From NCBI RefSeq assembly GCF_031877795.1, contig NC_133932.1:18230180-18294179 (forward strand): a stretch of DNA of 64,000 nucleotides, written 5' to 3'. Shown here piece by piece: positions 22,761 through 35,200 of this stretch. The notes below the pieces were generated by a model that was not told the origin of the DNA, searched no databases, and saw only the letters and a program-made list of their open reading frames with translations. Made by a program: the position numbers and the translations under genes. This DNA is from Strix aluco. Lineage: Eukaryota; Chordata; Aves; Strigiformes; Strigidae. Numbering within the stretch: the stretch's first letter is position 1; every line of letters starts with the position of its first letter.

Positions 22761-22831
22761 ACAGGGCGCGCATCATGCCGCGCAGGGCTTTGTCACAGAA
22801 TGATCAGAAATTGAGGGGGAAGATCCACTTT

Positions 22832-22854
22832 TGTGTGTGTGTGTGTGTGTGTGT
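22832..22854. repeat. (TG)n microsatellite at the end of unit 1
   Basis: An uninterrupted TG run of about 23 bases ends 15 bases before the junction with unit 2. Identical tracts precede the unit 2/3 and unit 3/4 junctions. Confidence 0.95.
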
Positions 22855-22869
22855 ATTATAAATATGGTG

Positions 22870-24331
22870 CTTCTCCCTGTCATCCCTTCAAGCCATTAAA
22901 AGGTGCACAGGCTCTCTCGTTTTTCATTTGAATGTCACACCTCTTCTTAGTACTGACCTTACGCGCAACGTTGTATCGGGCTGTACTCTCGCATAGACTG
23001 TTGGATAGTACCTAGCCTAGATTAGTAGAGAGCAGATTAATCTGCATTACCGGTGCTAACACCAGTGACGGGAGGTTGCATCTGGCTGTTCAGCCAAAGG
23101 ATAAAAATCAAAGGTGTCTCTTGAACTCAGTGGGCTGTTGACTGAATTCATCACGCTCAAAAAACAAAAGCTACAGGAGAAAGGCATATTCTATCTTGAC
23201 TGCTACAATGCATGTTTTAGGAGGTATGAAGATAAACCCTCCGTGCCCCTCCGCCCACCCCCTTCCAAGAAAAAGGACTAGAGAAAAAAGATGCAACTTC
23301 TAGAGCAATGAGGCTTTTAATAGCCAAGTAAATTTCCCTGTATCATGCCCATTCAATGAGCTACTTTGTCTGACACTCTGCCTTACTCGGTACCAGCATA
23401 AGACTCTTCCAGGAAATATTAAACAACAAAAAAAAATATATATTGCTGTACAGCCAGTTGCCTGCGTTACGCTATGGAAGATGTAGAATTCCTCTCTGAT
23501 CCACAACTTTCCACCTACAAGCAAAACCGTAGTGAAGCTTTCCTCCATTTCCAATGCGCTCTGATGGCTCTTCCCCAGGGAAAGCCTTTCCTCTGTCACT
23601 CTGGGGGCATAGCTGGTCATAGGCAAGGCAAGCCCCGAGCCCCACGCACCATCCGAGGCCACCACCGTCCTCCTGTAGCCGTGAGCAAGATCTCAAACTC
23701 CTTTTCCGCTGCAGGAGAAGAGTTGTTAATAGAAATGGATGCACATGGCACAGTCTGTTCCAGAACAGTCACAGCTGTTCAAAGCTTTCCGTGCCCTGGA
23801 TTGGGGGGTTTCAGGACCAGCTCCTGGGTCAGCTTGCACCGAGGCTAGCGACAGCTGTGCTTCATGCAGGTAACTCAGGTTTAACCCTTTGTCCCCTGAC
23901 CATCCCCACAGGTCCAGCAGCATAGAAAGTCACAGTGGGCTGCGTTGGAGCAACCTGCTCCGCTGGACTTGTGGCAAATGTTGCGTCTGCATCCCTGCCC
24001 TTCTGTTCTCCCTGTAGGGTCCTGGTCAATACAACAAGCTGCTCTCCCTGGAAATGACCATCGTGGCGAAAGACAGGCTCCACTGTGAGCCACGACCTTC
24101 ACCCACCGAGCAGCCAGCACAGCCAGGGACACGTTTGTGCGAAAGTCCCTTCTCATGGCAAAAAGGGGATCCATAGTCAGCTTTGGATGTCGTGTGTCTG
24201 GTGTAACTGTTGATACTGCGCAATGCCTTGGTTAAAATAGAAGCGACGAAGAGAGTTAAAAACCTGCCCTTTTCAGGAAAAATGCAGGAAATCGGCATCT
24301 TTTGGCTATTTTACACTCCAACAAGAAAGAT
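22870..24331. other. Unassigned stretch of unit 2
   Basis: Equivalent of 5917-7378. No gene or known repeat is recognised. It also forms part of the spacer between gene copies 1 and 2. Confidence 0.5.
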
Positions 24332-25278
24332 TGTGGGCCCGTGTTTTGCTGATTAGGGATACCAATCAAACTCAGACACCAGAGTGAAAAGAGCAGGCGT
24401 ATTTTACTGGAAATAGCTAAATCATGTAACAGAATAATACAGAAAACATACAACAAGAAAAGACAGAATAGTGCACTTAAACAAACAGGAAAATACAGGG
24501 TAATGCATCAAATCGTTACTACACGAGAGAGAGAATAGTGATTAAGAAAGATCCATCACCACTTGCATATGTTACCATCATCCAGATCCGCAGTCGCCGG
24601 GGAGCCCCGGTTACAGCGAGGATTTGGAGAGCCTTTCCCGGCAAGTGGGAAATCCTACGCGGTGCGTCCACCCGTAGGTGAGGCTTCCAAAGTCGCTGTG
24701 AGCGGGTCCCGCCTTATATACCCCCAAATCAGCAAGCCAGAATAACTGGCACCTTTGTTTTGAGCGGAACATCTGGTTTCACTCTCACATTAGATTCCCC
24801 CGGAGCCTGGCCAGGGCTCAAGGGAGAAGCTAAGGGAGTTTCCCTGCTTATCTAATTTATTTATGTTCTTTTTAGAACAAGGCCACACGTCTGGTCCCAA
24901 GGCCGGACAGCAGGCTTCATGGCCTTGTTAACTTACCTGTACGCAAAAAAGAAGATACATACATTCAGGATAGACATGTTTTCATTACATTCATCATCAG
25001 TCAGGAGTCTATGATATCTAAGCTACATCTTTCATTAATGAGCATACATATTTCGTTAATGACTACATACTAAGTTAGCAGCTTTGGCTCGGGGCCTGTG
25101 GTTCAGGCTTCAATACTTCAACACTTTAGCACTTTTTACATCAGGATAGGCGGTTTGTTATAACCTAGTACAATACCTACTAGCACAACGGTTATCAGTT
25201 ACAAAATATACAGGATTCATCTATAGGTCAACTCTGGCTTGGGCCTATTGTCCAAGCCTTAGCACTTCAGCCCGGTGG
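24332..25278 (-). mobile_element. Solo LTR (unit 2)
   Basis: Same solo LTR as in unit 1, shifted by 16,953 bases, with the TATATAA box at 24714-24720. It arrived before the duplication because it sits at the same place in every unit. Confidence 0.6.
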
Positions 25279-25642
25279 TTAATGCTTTAAGGGAAGTTCA
25301 GCACGTTGGGAAAAGGGATATAAGACCACTCTTCTGGACACTGTCTGGACTGGGCTAGGCTGGGCTTGGAGAGCCTGGGAGGGTCCCCGGGGTCCCAGCT
25401 TTCCTGCAGTGCTGACTGTGGCGGCTGCGGCCTGTTCTTTCCTGCCGTGCTGACTGCACCCACCTGGTGGGGCTGTCCTTGGGAAGGGCACCAGAGCTGA
25501 AAAAGCCCCTGGTAGAGGGGCGGGGAGAAGCTCTTCTCCAGAGATTTGCCAGAAACTCTCCAGAGCATCCCTTTTCCAGCGCATGAGATGCTCTGTGTGA
25601 CAAGGGAAGGTGCCCATTAGTCCACAGTCCTGGGCAAGCGGG

Positions 25643-25729
25643 TCTAGGTGACCCTGCTTGAGCAGGCAGGTTGGACCAGAGGACCTTCACAGGTCCCTCC
25701 CAGCCTCAGCTGTTCTATGGGATTCTGTG
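25643..25729 (+). mobile_element. CR1 LINE 3'-end fragment (unit 2)
   Basis: Duplicate of the fragment at 8690-8776, with the same TTCTATGGGATTCTGTG terminus. Confidence 0.85.
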
Positions 25730-25898
25730 CTTCGTTTGACTCCTCAAGCACCTGAACTCAGCCCCGATGCCTGCTGGAAAGGATTCTGGCGCAAGGGATG
25801 ATGATCCCAAACTCCTCCACTAGGATTCATCCCAAAACAACTTCTACCTAGTCCAGAATATCGTATGGCACACACAGTCAGAAGGGAGAAAATGTCCT

Positions 25899-25904
25899 TT
25901 TATT
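25899..25904 (-). terminator. Poly(A) signal AATAAA for RhoGAP gene copy 2
   Basis: Duplicate of the AATAAA at 8946-8951, about 370 bases beyond the proposed stop codon of copy 2. Confidence 0.5.
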
Positions 25905-26272
25905 GTGGACATCCAGTGCAGGAGCCCAGGAGTCACAGGGGTTCAACCAGTAACAAGAAATCAGCACCTACAACGACAGAGCCAGAAAGCACTGGTAAAG
26001 CCACAAAGGCAGGAACAGGCATGGCTTGGTTCCCCTTTCTTTGGGAAACACAGTTGACAAGGAATTGTTGATATCCCAGAAGAGAGCTACTGCTGGCCTT
26101 AGCTCCGGGGTGGCTCTGGCACCTTATCCCCTCTAAGGTAATGCCCTTAGAGAGCTGTGCATGTGCAGAGGTGCACAGTGCCCCTGTGCCACACAGCAGG
26201 GCTCCCCTGGGGAGCTGCCACGGGGTTATTTCCAAACCCTGCATAGCACCATCCCTCGCCGTCCCTTGCCAG

Positions 26273-29200
26273 TCAGTTGGACTGACTTAGAGCAGGGTGG
26301 AGAGTTGGCAAAGATAGGCAGCAAAGCCTGGTACACACCTGGGGCTTCCTGATCTTTCGCACCTCCCTGCTTTTCTTCTGTCCCCTTCTTTTCCTCTCTT
26401 CTCTTCTTTGCTTCGTGGCATGGCCTCTCCTCTGCCCAGGTCTCTTCTCTCTTTCGTTTCCTTTGGCCGTCGTCTTCCTGGCAGGAGCCTGCAAACCTTT
26501 CCATCCCACAGCATGGTTAGACAGGGAAAGCCAGGATCAACTGGAATCAGCTCTTGATTTAACCAAAGCTGACTCGTTTTACCTTCTGTGCTCCGAGAGG
26601 CTCTTCAGTTCTTCTGCGCATCCCAGGGATTCTACCACGGTCTCAGTGGTGGCTGGAGACAAAGCAACGGGTGCCTAAAACAGAAAGGTCGTCATTAGCA
26701 GGTGGCAAGGGATGCCCTGAAGTAGTAAGCAACTGCTTGGCACGTTGCTGCCTTAGCTCTACAGAGGAGATCTCTTTGGCTGGTTTGAGTCAGCCCTTTC
26801 TTCCAAGGTTCTCGCTCTGGAACACAGTGTTCACATGGGTGGGGGACAGTCCATTTGTGGGGGCCATTCAGCAGAGAGCCTGCGATCCCCTGCCAGGCAA
26901 GGAAAGGCTTGCCCACTTCCTTCTGCCAGCATTTCTTCTGCCCTCCCAAGACAGAGCTCTGCGGATGTCCATTTGGTGCAAGACAACCTTCTGTGGTGGG
27001 AGGCTTTGCTTTTGAAATCTATCTTTCTGTGGCGTTTTGTAGGTATTTCCTCTGATTAAGCACATGCCTAAGGCATAGGAGAAAAGACCTTTCCAGTTTT
27101 ACTGACAGTGTATCATTCCATGGGGGGAAAAATAAAATGCAAAGCCACAAGAGACTGAACGCCAGGAAGAGGCACAGCAGCTGCTTGGACTCAACAGCAA
27201 CTGTCCTCCTCCTGCCTAAGACACATTGTTGCAGCGCTTGTGGAGCTGCCATACCTCCGCCCTTTCTGCTCCCACCACCGCCTCTCCCCCCGCTGCTCTC
27301 TGGAGGATGAGCAGAGAGGCTGGTGCATCCAGGCAGGCTTTTGCCTGGTGCTCGGCATCTGCTTCGCCTGGAGGGCCGTGCTGCTTTTCCAAAGGCAACT
27401 CTGGAAAGCAAAAGCGTGTGCAGCAAAGTGACTGGTTGGAAGTGGACAACAGCTAAAGCAAAACCCACAGGAAGCCCTACCCCAGCTGTCTGCTCAGGCT
27501 GTGACAGCCCTCAGTCCCTCCTCATACCTGTGGGTCTGTCCACGGGCTCAGGTGACGTCTGGCCAGCCATCTCCTCCCCAAAGATGTCGCTGCCGTTTTC
27601 AATCAGAAATTCCACCAGCAGCTTCACCTGCACACATCAAAGCCTTGGTTTCAGGGCAGGTGTCTGAAAACACGTCAAGCAGCCTTTCCCGCTCCTGAGC
27701 CTTGCTTCTGCGCAGAAGGCTGTGGCTGTGGGGCTGCTCTTCCAGGCAGCCACTCCACCGGCATTTGCGCAAGAGAGGAGCAAGCTCTGAGGGTCCAGGC
27801 AGGCTGCAGCCAGCCGGTCAGTACAGCGTACCTTCTCGGTCACCTCCAGCGCGGCCTCGAGGGGGAGCAGCTCCTCGTCAGGTGGGCCCAGCAGGTTTGG
27901 CCCCAGGCAGATGGCCAGGTTGCTGGAGGTCATTCTGCTGGTGGACACGTGGTGGCCGATGTTCTGCAGCAGGGAGAGCAGCCGCTGGAGGAGGAGGAGA
28001 TGGGCTGCAGGCAACTTCTCGGCCACCCTGAGGGAGCAGGAACACAACGTTAAGGAAGCAGATGCTGCCCACAGCTGTCCCTGAAGCTTGCACAAGGCAG
28101 GCGGGAGCCAGTGTCTGTGCTGCGCCACTTTCCAGGTGCTCTCAGGCAGCGATCAGGAGGAAAACACACTGTTGCTTCCCAGCTCCTGGTTTCACCCAAG
28201 CCCACGCAAGGGAAGGCTCCCTGCCCACGCCCTTTCCCCCCGAAATGCAACCCCAGCCCAGCAAATGCAAGCTGCCAGAAAATGCAACCTTCTAAGGAGC
28301 CCGTCCCTTTTCAGGCAAGTCCCAGGACTCTGCCACTCCCTACTCAACAGGCAGGCTGCTGGCCACACTTACACTTTCAGCGCTTCCACCCTGGCCTCCT
28401 TGCTTGGCCTCTCCATGGCTTGCATCCAGTCCTGGTAGACGCCGACAACGAGGAGCTTGCCGGGGATGCTGCGTAGAAAGTCCTGCAAGGCCAAGGGCTT
28501 CAGGTGAGCCTTTGAAGATTCCAGGCCAGCCAGGAGCTCTTCCAGCTGCAGGGCAGAAGCGCTCACCTTCAAGATGGCAGCTAGCAGGATGACAGGCTGG
28601 TTTGCCAGGTCCACATCTGCGCCGCGGTCGAGGTCCTCCTTCAGCTTCTGGAGCGCTGTCCCCCTGTCGGATCTCCGGAATATCCCCTCCGTCGACGGTC
28701 CTCTCTGGTACAGGATGTCCAGGAGCTCCTGCGGGAGACGCAGGAGGACAGCTGCTTGGCTGAAGAAACAAGTGACAGCAGAGGCCAGAGCTCTGCCCCA
28801 GGCTGGGCTCCCCCCCGCCCCCGCAAAGGGTCTGGCGCCAGAAGCGGTGGCCGTGGGTGAAGAGCCCAGTGCCCCAGCCACCCCCGCAGACGCTGGGGAC
28901 ACTGCCTCTGGAGCAGCCGGAGGGAGGGCTGGGGCTCCCCTGTCCAGGCTGGCCTACCTGGATGGGCCGGGGCAGCGTGCCGGCCTCCTCGCAGAGGGCT
29001 GCCAGGGGCTGCCCAAAGAGCGCCCTGCTGCAGCCGGAGCCCGCCTGCCCTGGCGCCGGGGCAGCGGCCGGGCTCTGCCGCAGCGCAAAGGGCCAGGGCA
29101 GCCCCCTCCTCCTCCTGCTGCTGCTGCCGCCGCCGCTCCCTCCCGCTGCAAAGGGAAAGAGAGCAAGAGCCCGTCAGTGGGAACCGCCAGGCCAGTGCTC

Positions 29201-32200
29201 CCGGAGCCTGCCCTGCCCTGCCCTGCCCTGCCTGCAGCGCGGTGCTGAGTGCTGCGGCGGGACGGGACGGGACGGGACGGGACGGGCAGGGAGCCGGCAG
29301 CTGGAGCCAGGGCTCTGGCTCAGCGGCTCCGGCTCGCAGTCTCCTGAGAGCCAGCGGGACAGCGGGACAGCCCCGCCCAGCCCTCGCCCTGCCCTCCTCC
29401 AGGCTGCGAGCAGCAGCAGAGGGAGGCTCCCTGTCCCGCAGAATCACGTCCAGCGGCCGCTGCCCAGCGGGTGTCCTTGCTCGTCCGGGTGACGTCCGTC
29501 CTCCCTTGGGGTGCCCGACCTGCGGGGTGACACTCAGGGAACAAGGGAGCACGGCTCCTCCCGGCTCTGGCCGAGGAGCAGGGACCCATCTGCCCGGCTC
29601 TGGGGACAGAGCTCAGGCAGGCAGCACCTCGAGTGCTCAGCACTGTCGAAGGGTCCCGAGCACTCAGCTCTCTCCTGCTGCAGTGTGATGGGCACCGATT
29701 TCCTCTGGCCAAAGGGCAGCAGCAACAGCATCCTCAGTTGTGCAGACGTGCCGGTCCAGGAGAAAAGAAGGCCCTCCCTGCCCTTCGTTCCCAAACTTAC
29801 CTGGTGAGTGGCAAAGTCCGCCTCCACTGGTAGACGGGGCTGTTGGAGGCCCTTGCTTGGGGTCAGCCTGCAAGAAGCAGGCTGCACTTAGAGAGCATCC
29901 CCGCGGCAGAAAGGGCCACCAGCAAGCGGCCACCCGGCACCAGCAGCCTGAGGGCGGCAGAGCGGGGACCCTCTGCCCTCCCACGCTCTCTACCTCACGT
30001 GGCAGGTTTCCTCCCAGCACCACCAGCAAGGACATGCGGCGTTCCTGGTAGCTCCCCAACCCTCTCTGCACCCAGGCTGGCACCGCGGGACCCTCCCTCC
30101 CTCCTGCACAGGCTCACCCCACTCGCCGCACAGCCCTGGCACCCCGGCACAGCCAGAGGTGGGTGAAAGGCAGCCGTTCTCACCTCTGTCTGGCCCTCCA
30201 TCAGCCTCTCCAGGCTCCTGGCGCTGAATGTCCTCCACTGGGCAGGAGAGAAAGAGTGGAAGGAGGTGAGCAGCGATGCCTCTGCTGCTCGGCTGGAGGG
30301 CCAGTGCTCGGGGACAGCGGCCAGACTAGAGAGACACTCACTCCATGGCGTCGGCTCAGCTCCTTCTGCAGGAGTTTGATGGACGGGACGTTGGTCACTC
30401 GGGCTCCCGTGGCTCCTTCGGGTGTCCTGTCACCAGGAAAGGACAGGGAGAAAGCTGGCTGAGCCCCAAGCCACCTCTTTTCCCTTGTCAGGCAGCTCTG
30501 CCCGAGAGCTGCCCACAGCCGCAGCGGCAGCTCTCCCCACCTGGGGAGCTGTGTTCCCCCATCCGGCCGCGCCTGAAGCACCCCCCTAGCTTACCCCAGC
30601 AGCTTGCCCAGCCACAGCTGCTTCAGTGCCCGGGAGCTGCAGAAAGAGAGGAGAACCAGCATCAGGCCCCGCTGCCCCCCAGCCCCTGGGCCCCTGCACA
30701 GCCTTGCCCCTTGGGAAGGGCTGAGGGGCAGCACGAGGCCCCGTGGGGCAGGACAGGGGTGCTGCCCAAGCCCTGGCTCCCTCGTTGCTGCCAGAGCAGC
30801 TGCTCCTGCCCTTCCCTTCTGGGGACCAAAAGGCGACCAGGGGATGCAGGATGTGGGAACGCATCCCCATCCCTCCCTGCCCAGGCTCTGCATGGAGGGC
30901 AGAGGCCATTCACAGGGTGGCGTGGGCATGGTTGGGACCCTCTCCTGCCCAGCCGTGGGACGTGGCACCACGACTCACCCGAAAGTGGCAACACAGGTGC
31001 CGCTGGGCCAGATGAGGAGGATGGAGGTCCCGTCCTCATCGCTGCCTTCCTCCTCCTCCTCCTCTTTGATGTCCCCCGCTGTCTCCTTCCCGCTGCTCAG
31101 CACCCACAGCTGGTCCAGGGCCAGGCGGAGCTGTGGGCGCAGGGTGGTGCCACGTCTGTGGAGAAGAGAGACAGGCAGTGAGCCGGAGGTGGCCGCCTTG
31201 GGGTGCCCCCGGGCAGAGCCCTGCCCCCCACCTGCCCTTGTGTGGTGGTTTAGGCCCTGCCGGGACCAGAGACCACATTGCCACTGCCCCTCCCCCACCC
31301 TCCGACCGGAACGGGGCAGGGAGTGAAATACAAACCCCGGGGTTGCGATAACGAGACGTTTAATACAACAATGCAACAACAACAAACCAAACAACAACAA
31401 GAACGATAACAATAGCAATAACAGTAATAACAATAAACAGAACAAGGGATATAGCGATACAGCAGTGAGGAGAGCGACCCCACACCACGCGTTTACCAAC
31501 TGAGCAATCCCACACCACTGAGGGATCTTCTGAGAGGCCGGGTAAGGGAGACAATTGCTCAACCTCCTCCAGGGCAGCTATACCAAAGGCTCACCAGTAC
31601 TCTCTTGGGTCTTTAAATTACCCTCTCCTGAGGTAATCTATACCTAGGATGCACGGGGCATCTGGGCCAGTCACAATGGGGTGCTTACGCCAGTCCTTCC
31701 CAGTTAAGCTTACTTCAGCTTCTAATAGGGTCAGCTGTTGGGACCCCCCTGTCACTCCGGAGAGACAGATGGGTTCAACCCCACTGTATGGCATCAGGGT
31801 GCACTGTGCACCAGTATCTACCAAGGCCTTATATTCTCGTGGGTCTGATGTGCCAGGCCATCGGATCCACACCGTCCAGTAAATCCGATTATCCCTTTCC
31901 TCCACCTGGCTGGAGGCAGGGCCCCTCTAATCCTGCTCAGCATCACTCACTTGTTGTAAGAGCGACTCCTGCAAGAATGACTCACTTGTCCCCTCAAGAC
32001 GGTCAGACATAATGTTGGCCATTCTATTCTGTCTGGGGGATTTCCGACTGGACACTGGAGCTGCGTCTCTCTTGGAAGACTCCCCTTTCATGGTGGTCTT
32101 CCCTTTCAGCTGCTGTACTCGTGCAGCTAGGGCGAGAGTGGGCTGTCCATCCCACCTCCTCGTGTTTTCCCCATGGTCGCGGAGGAAGAACCACAGGGTG

Positions 32201-35200
32201 CCCTGTGGTGTGTACCTTCCACTGCCCTTCTCTTGGGTGGGGAAACGCCTGCTTCTAATGGCTGAGACATCGGCCCGTGCAGGTGGAATGTAGGACGTGT
32301 CCTCTTCCACTTTCTGGAGCCTCTGAGACAGTTCCCTTACAGCTGAAACCCAGGCATGTTGGGAGGAAGGGAGATTTCCCTCATATTGCTGGAGCTGGCC
32401 AATCACTTCGTCCACTGTTTCAGTCTGGGTGTCTTGCCACCAGGACGCTACTGCTAGTGCTTTGGAATGTGCCTCTGGTGCACTTTGCAGGAACTTCCGC
32501 CACATCAGCTGTGTGCAAGGGGCCTGATCTGGATCCGTGGGTGACCGCTCATCATTCAGATCACCATAAACCATGTCAAACACAGCCAATTCCCTGAGGT
32601 TCTGAATGCCTTTCTCCATGTTGGTCCCCTTGCCTAACCGACATAGAACATCATCCTTGTAGGGGTACCTCTCCCTTACACTGAGCAGGAGTCGCCTCCA
32701 AAGGCTGAGGGTATGAGCCTGTATCCCTATTGCCTTGTCAATACCAGCCTCCCTGGCTAAAGATCCCAGCTGCTTGGCCTCTCTCCCCTCCAATTCCAAA
32801 ACACCAGCTCCACGATGCCAGCATCGGAGCAGACAGGTTCAAATTTGCTCGCCTGGAAGGCAGCTGAAATCCTTCCGCATATCTCGCAACTCACTCAGGG
32901 ATAGAGATCGGATGGTTACCTCCGGCTCTTCCTCCTGTTCTCGTGATGGGCCTGGTTCATCATCACCCTGTACACTGCGAGGGGATTTTTTGGTATATTT
33001 GGTTTTCTGTATCGGGGCGACTCATACTGGCACTGCTTGTCCCTCTGGCCCAGCTGCTGTGCTGGTGGAGGCGACTGGTACTGCCACTGCCTGTCCCCCT
33101 GGCCCAGCTGCTGTGCTAGTGGAGGTGACTGGTACTGGCACTGGCTGTCACTCTGGCCCAGCTGCTGTGCTAGTGGAGGTGACTCGTACTGGCACTGCCT
33201 GTCCCCCTTGCCCAGCTGCTGTGCTAGTGGAGGCTACTGGTATTGGCACTGCCTGTCCCCCTGGCCCAGCTGCTCTGCTGGTGGTGGTGACTGCTACTGG
33301 CACTGCCTGTCCCTCTGGCCCAGCTGCTGTGCTGGTGGAGGTGACTGGTACTGGCACTGCCTGTCACTCTGGCCCAGCTGGAGTGCTAGTGGAGGCGACT
33401 GCTACTGGCACTGCCTGTCCCTCTGTCCCAGCTGCTGTGCTAGTGGAGGCGACTGGTATTGGAACTGCCTGTCCCTCTGGCCCAGCTGCTCTGCTGGTGG
33501 TGGTGACTGGTACTGGCACTGCCTGTCACTCTGGCCCAGCTGCTGTGCTGGTGGAGGTGACTGGTACTGGCACTGGCTGTCCCTCTGTCCCAGCTGCTGT
33601 GCTAGTAGAAGCGACTGGTACTGGCACTGCCTGTCCCTCTGGCCCAACTGCTGTGCTAGTGTAGGCGACTGGTATTGGCACTGCCAGTCCCCCTTGCCCA
33701 GCTGCTGTGCTAGTGGAGGCGACTGGTATTGGCACTGCCTGTCCCTCTGGCCCAGCTGCTCTGCTGGTGGTGGTGACTGGTACTGGCACTGCCTGTCCCC
33801 CTGGCCCAGATGCTGTGCTGGTGGAGGTGACTGGTACTGGCACTGGCTGTCCCTCTGTCCCAGCTGCTGTGTTGGTGGAGGTGACTGGTACTGGCACTGC
33901 CTGTCACTCTGGCCCAGCTGCTGTGCTGGTGGAGGTGACTGGTACTGGCACTGCCTGTCACTCTGACCCAGCTGCTGTGCTAGTGGAGGCGACTGGTACT
34001 GGCACTGCCTGTCCCTCTGACCCAGCTGCTGTGCTGGTGGAGGTGACTGGTACTGGCACTGCCTGTCACTCTGGCCCAGCTGGTGTGCTGGTGGAGGCGA
34101 CTGGTACTGGCACTGCCTGTCACTCTGGCCCAGCTGCTGTGCTGGTGGAGGTGACTGTTACTGGCACTGGCTGTCCCTCTGTCCCAGCTGCTGTGCTAGT
34201 AGAGGCGACTGGTACTGGCACTGGCTGTCCCTCTGTCCCACCTGCTGTGCTAGTAGAGGCGACTGCTACTGGCACTGGCTGTCCCTCTGGCCCAGCTGCT
34301 GTGCTAGTAGTGGCGACTGGTATTGGCACTGCCTGTCCCCCTTGCCCAGCTTCTCTGCTGGTGGAGGTGACTGGTACTGGCACTGCTTGTCACTCTGGCC
34401 CAGCTACTGTGCTGGTGCAGGTGACTGGTACTGCCACTGCCTGTCACTCTGGCCGAGCTGCAGTGCTAGTAGTGGCGACTGGTACTGGCACTGCCTGTCC
34501 CTCTGGCCCAACTGCTGTGCTAGTGGAGGCGACTGGTATTGGCACTGCCTGTCCCCCTTGCCCAGCTGCTCTGCTAGTGGAGGTGACTGGTATTGGCACT
34601 GCCTGTCACTCTGACCCAGCTGCTGTGCTGGTGGAGGTGACTGGTACTGCCACTGCCTGTCACTCTGGCCCAGCTGCTGTGCTAGTGGAGGTGACTGGTA
34701 TTGGCACTGCCTGTCCCTCTGGCCCAGCTGCTCTGCTGGTGGAGGTGACTGGTACTGGCACTGCCTGTCCCTCTGGCCCAGCTGCTCTGCTGGTGGAGGT
34801 GACTGGTTCTGGCACTGCCTGTCCCTCTGGCCCAGCTGCTGTGCTGGTGGAGGTGACTGGTACTGGCACTGCCTGTCACTCTGGCCCAGCTGCAGTGCTA
34901 GTAGTGGCGACTGGTATTGGCACTGCCTGTCCCCCTCTGACCCAGCTGCTGTGCTGGTGGAGGCGACTGGTATTGGCACTGCCTGTCCCCCTGGCCCAGA
35001 TGCTGTGCTGGTGGAGGTGACTGGTACTGGCACTGCCTGTCCCTCTGTCCCAGCTGCTGTGTTGGTGGAGGTGACTGGTACTGGCACTGGCTGTCCCTCT
35101 GTCCCAGCTGCTGTGCTAGTAGAGGCGACTGCTACTGGCACTGCCTGTCACTCTGGCCCAGCTGCAGTGCTAGTAGTGGCGACTGGTATTGGCACTGCCT

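Larger units (their letters stand above)
5917..22869. repeat. Segmental duplication unit 1 (16,953 bases)
   Basis: This is the first of at least four head-to-tail copies. Every landmark in it recurs 16,953 bases to the right: 6519 to 23472, 11416 to 28369, 14665 to 31618. The unit runs from the CTTCTCCCTGTC start to just after the (TG)n tract. It contains, left to right, an unassigned stretch, a solo LTR, a CR1 fragment, the minus-strand RhoGAP gene with a retroviral insertion in one intron, and the GC-rich gene upstream region. Confidence 0.97.

Noticed and set aside
21623-22861. A 412-codon plus-strand open frame as a gene
   Set aside because: It runs through the LTR end, antisense of two host exons, a CR1 fragment and the (TG)n tract. 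Long open frames are common in GC-rich DNA, and no family resemblance is seen.
5917-22869. LTR-LTR or CR1-CR1 recombination as the cause of the tandem duplication
   Set aside because: Unit junctions do not fall in any LTR or CR1 copy; they lie next to simple repeats.
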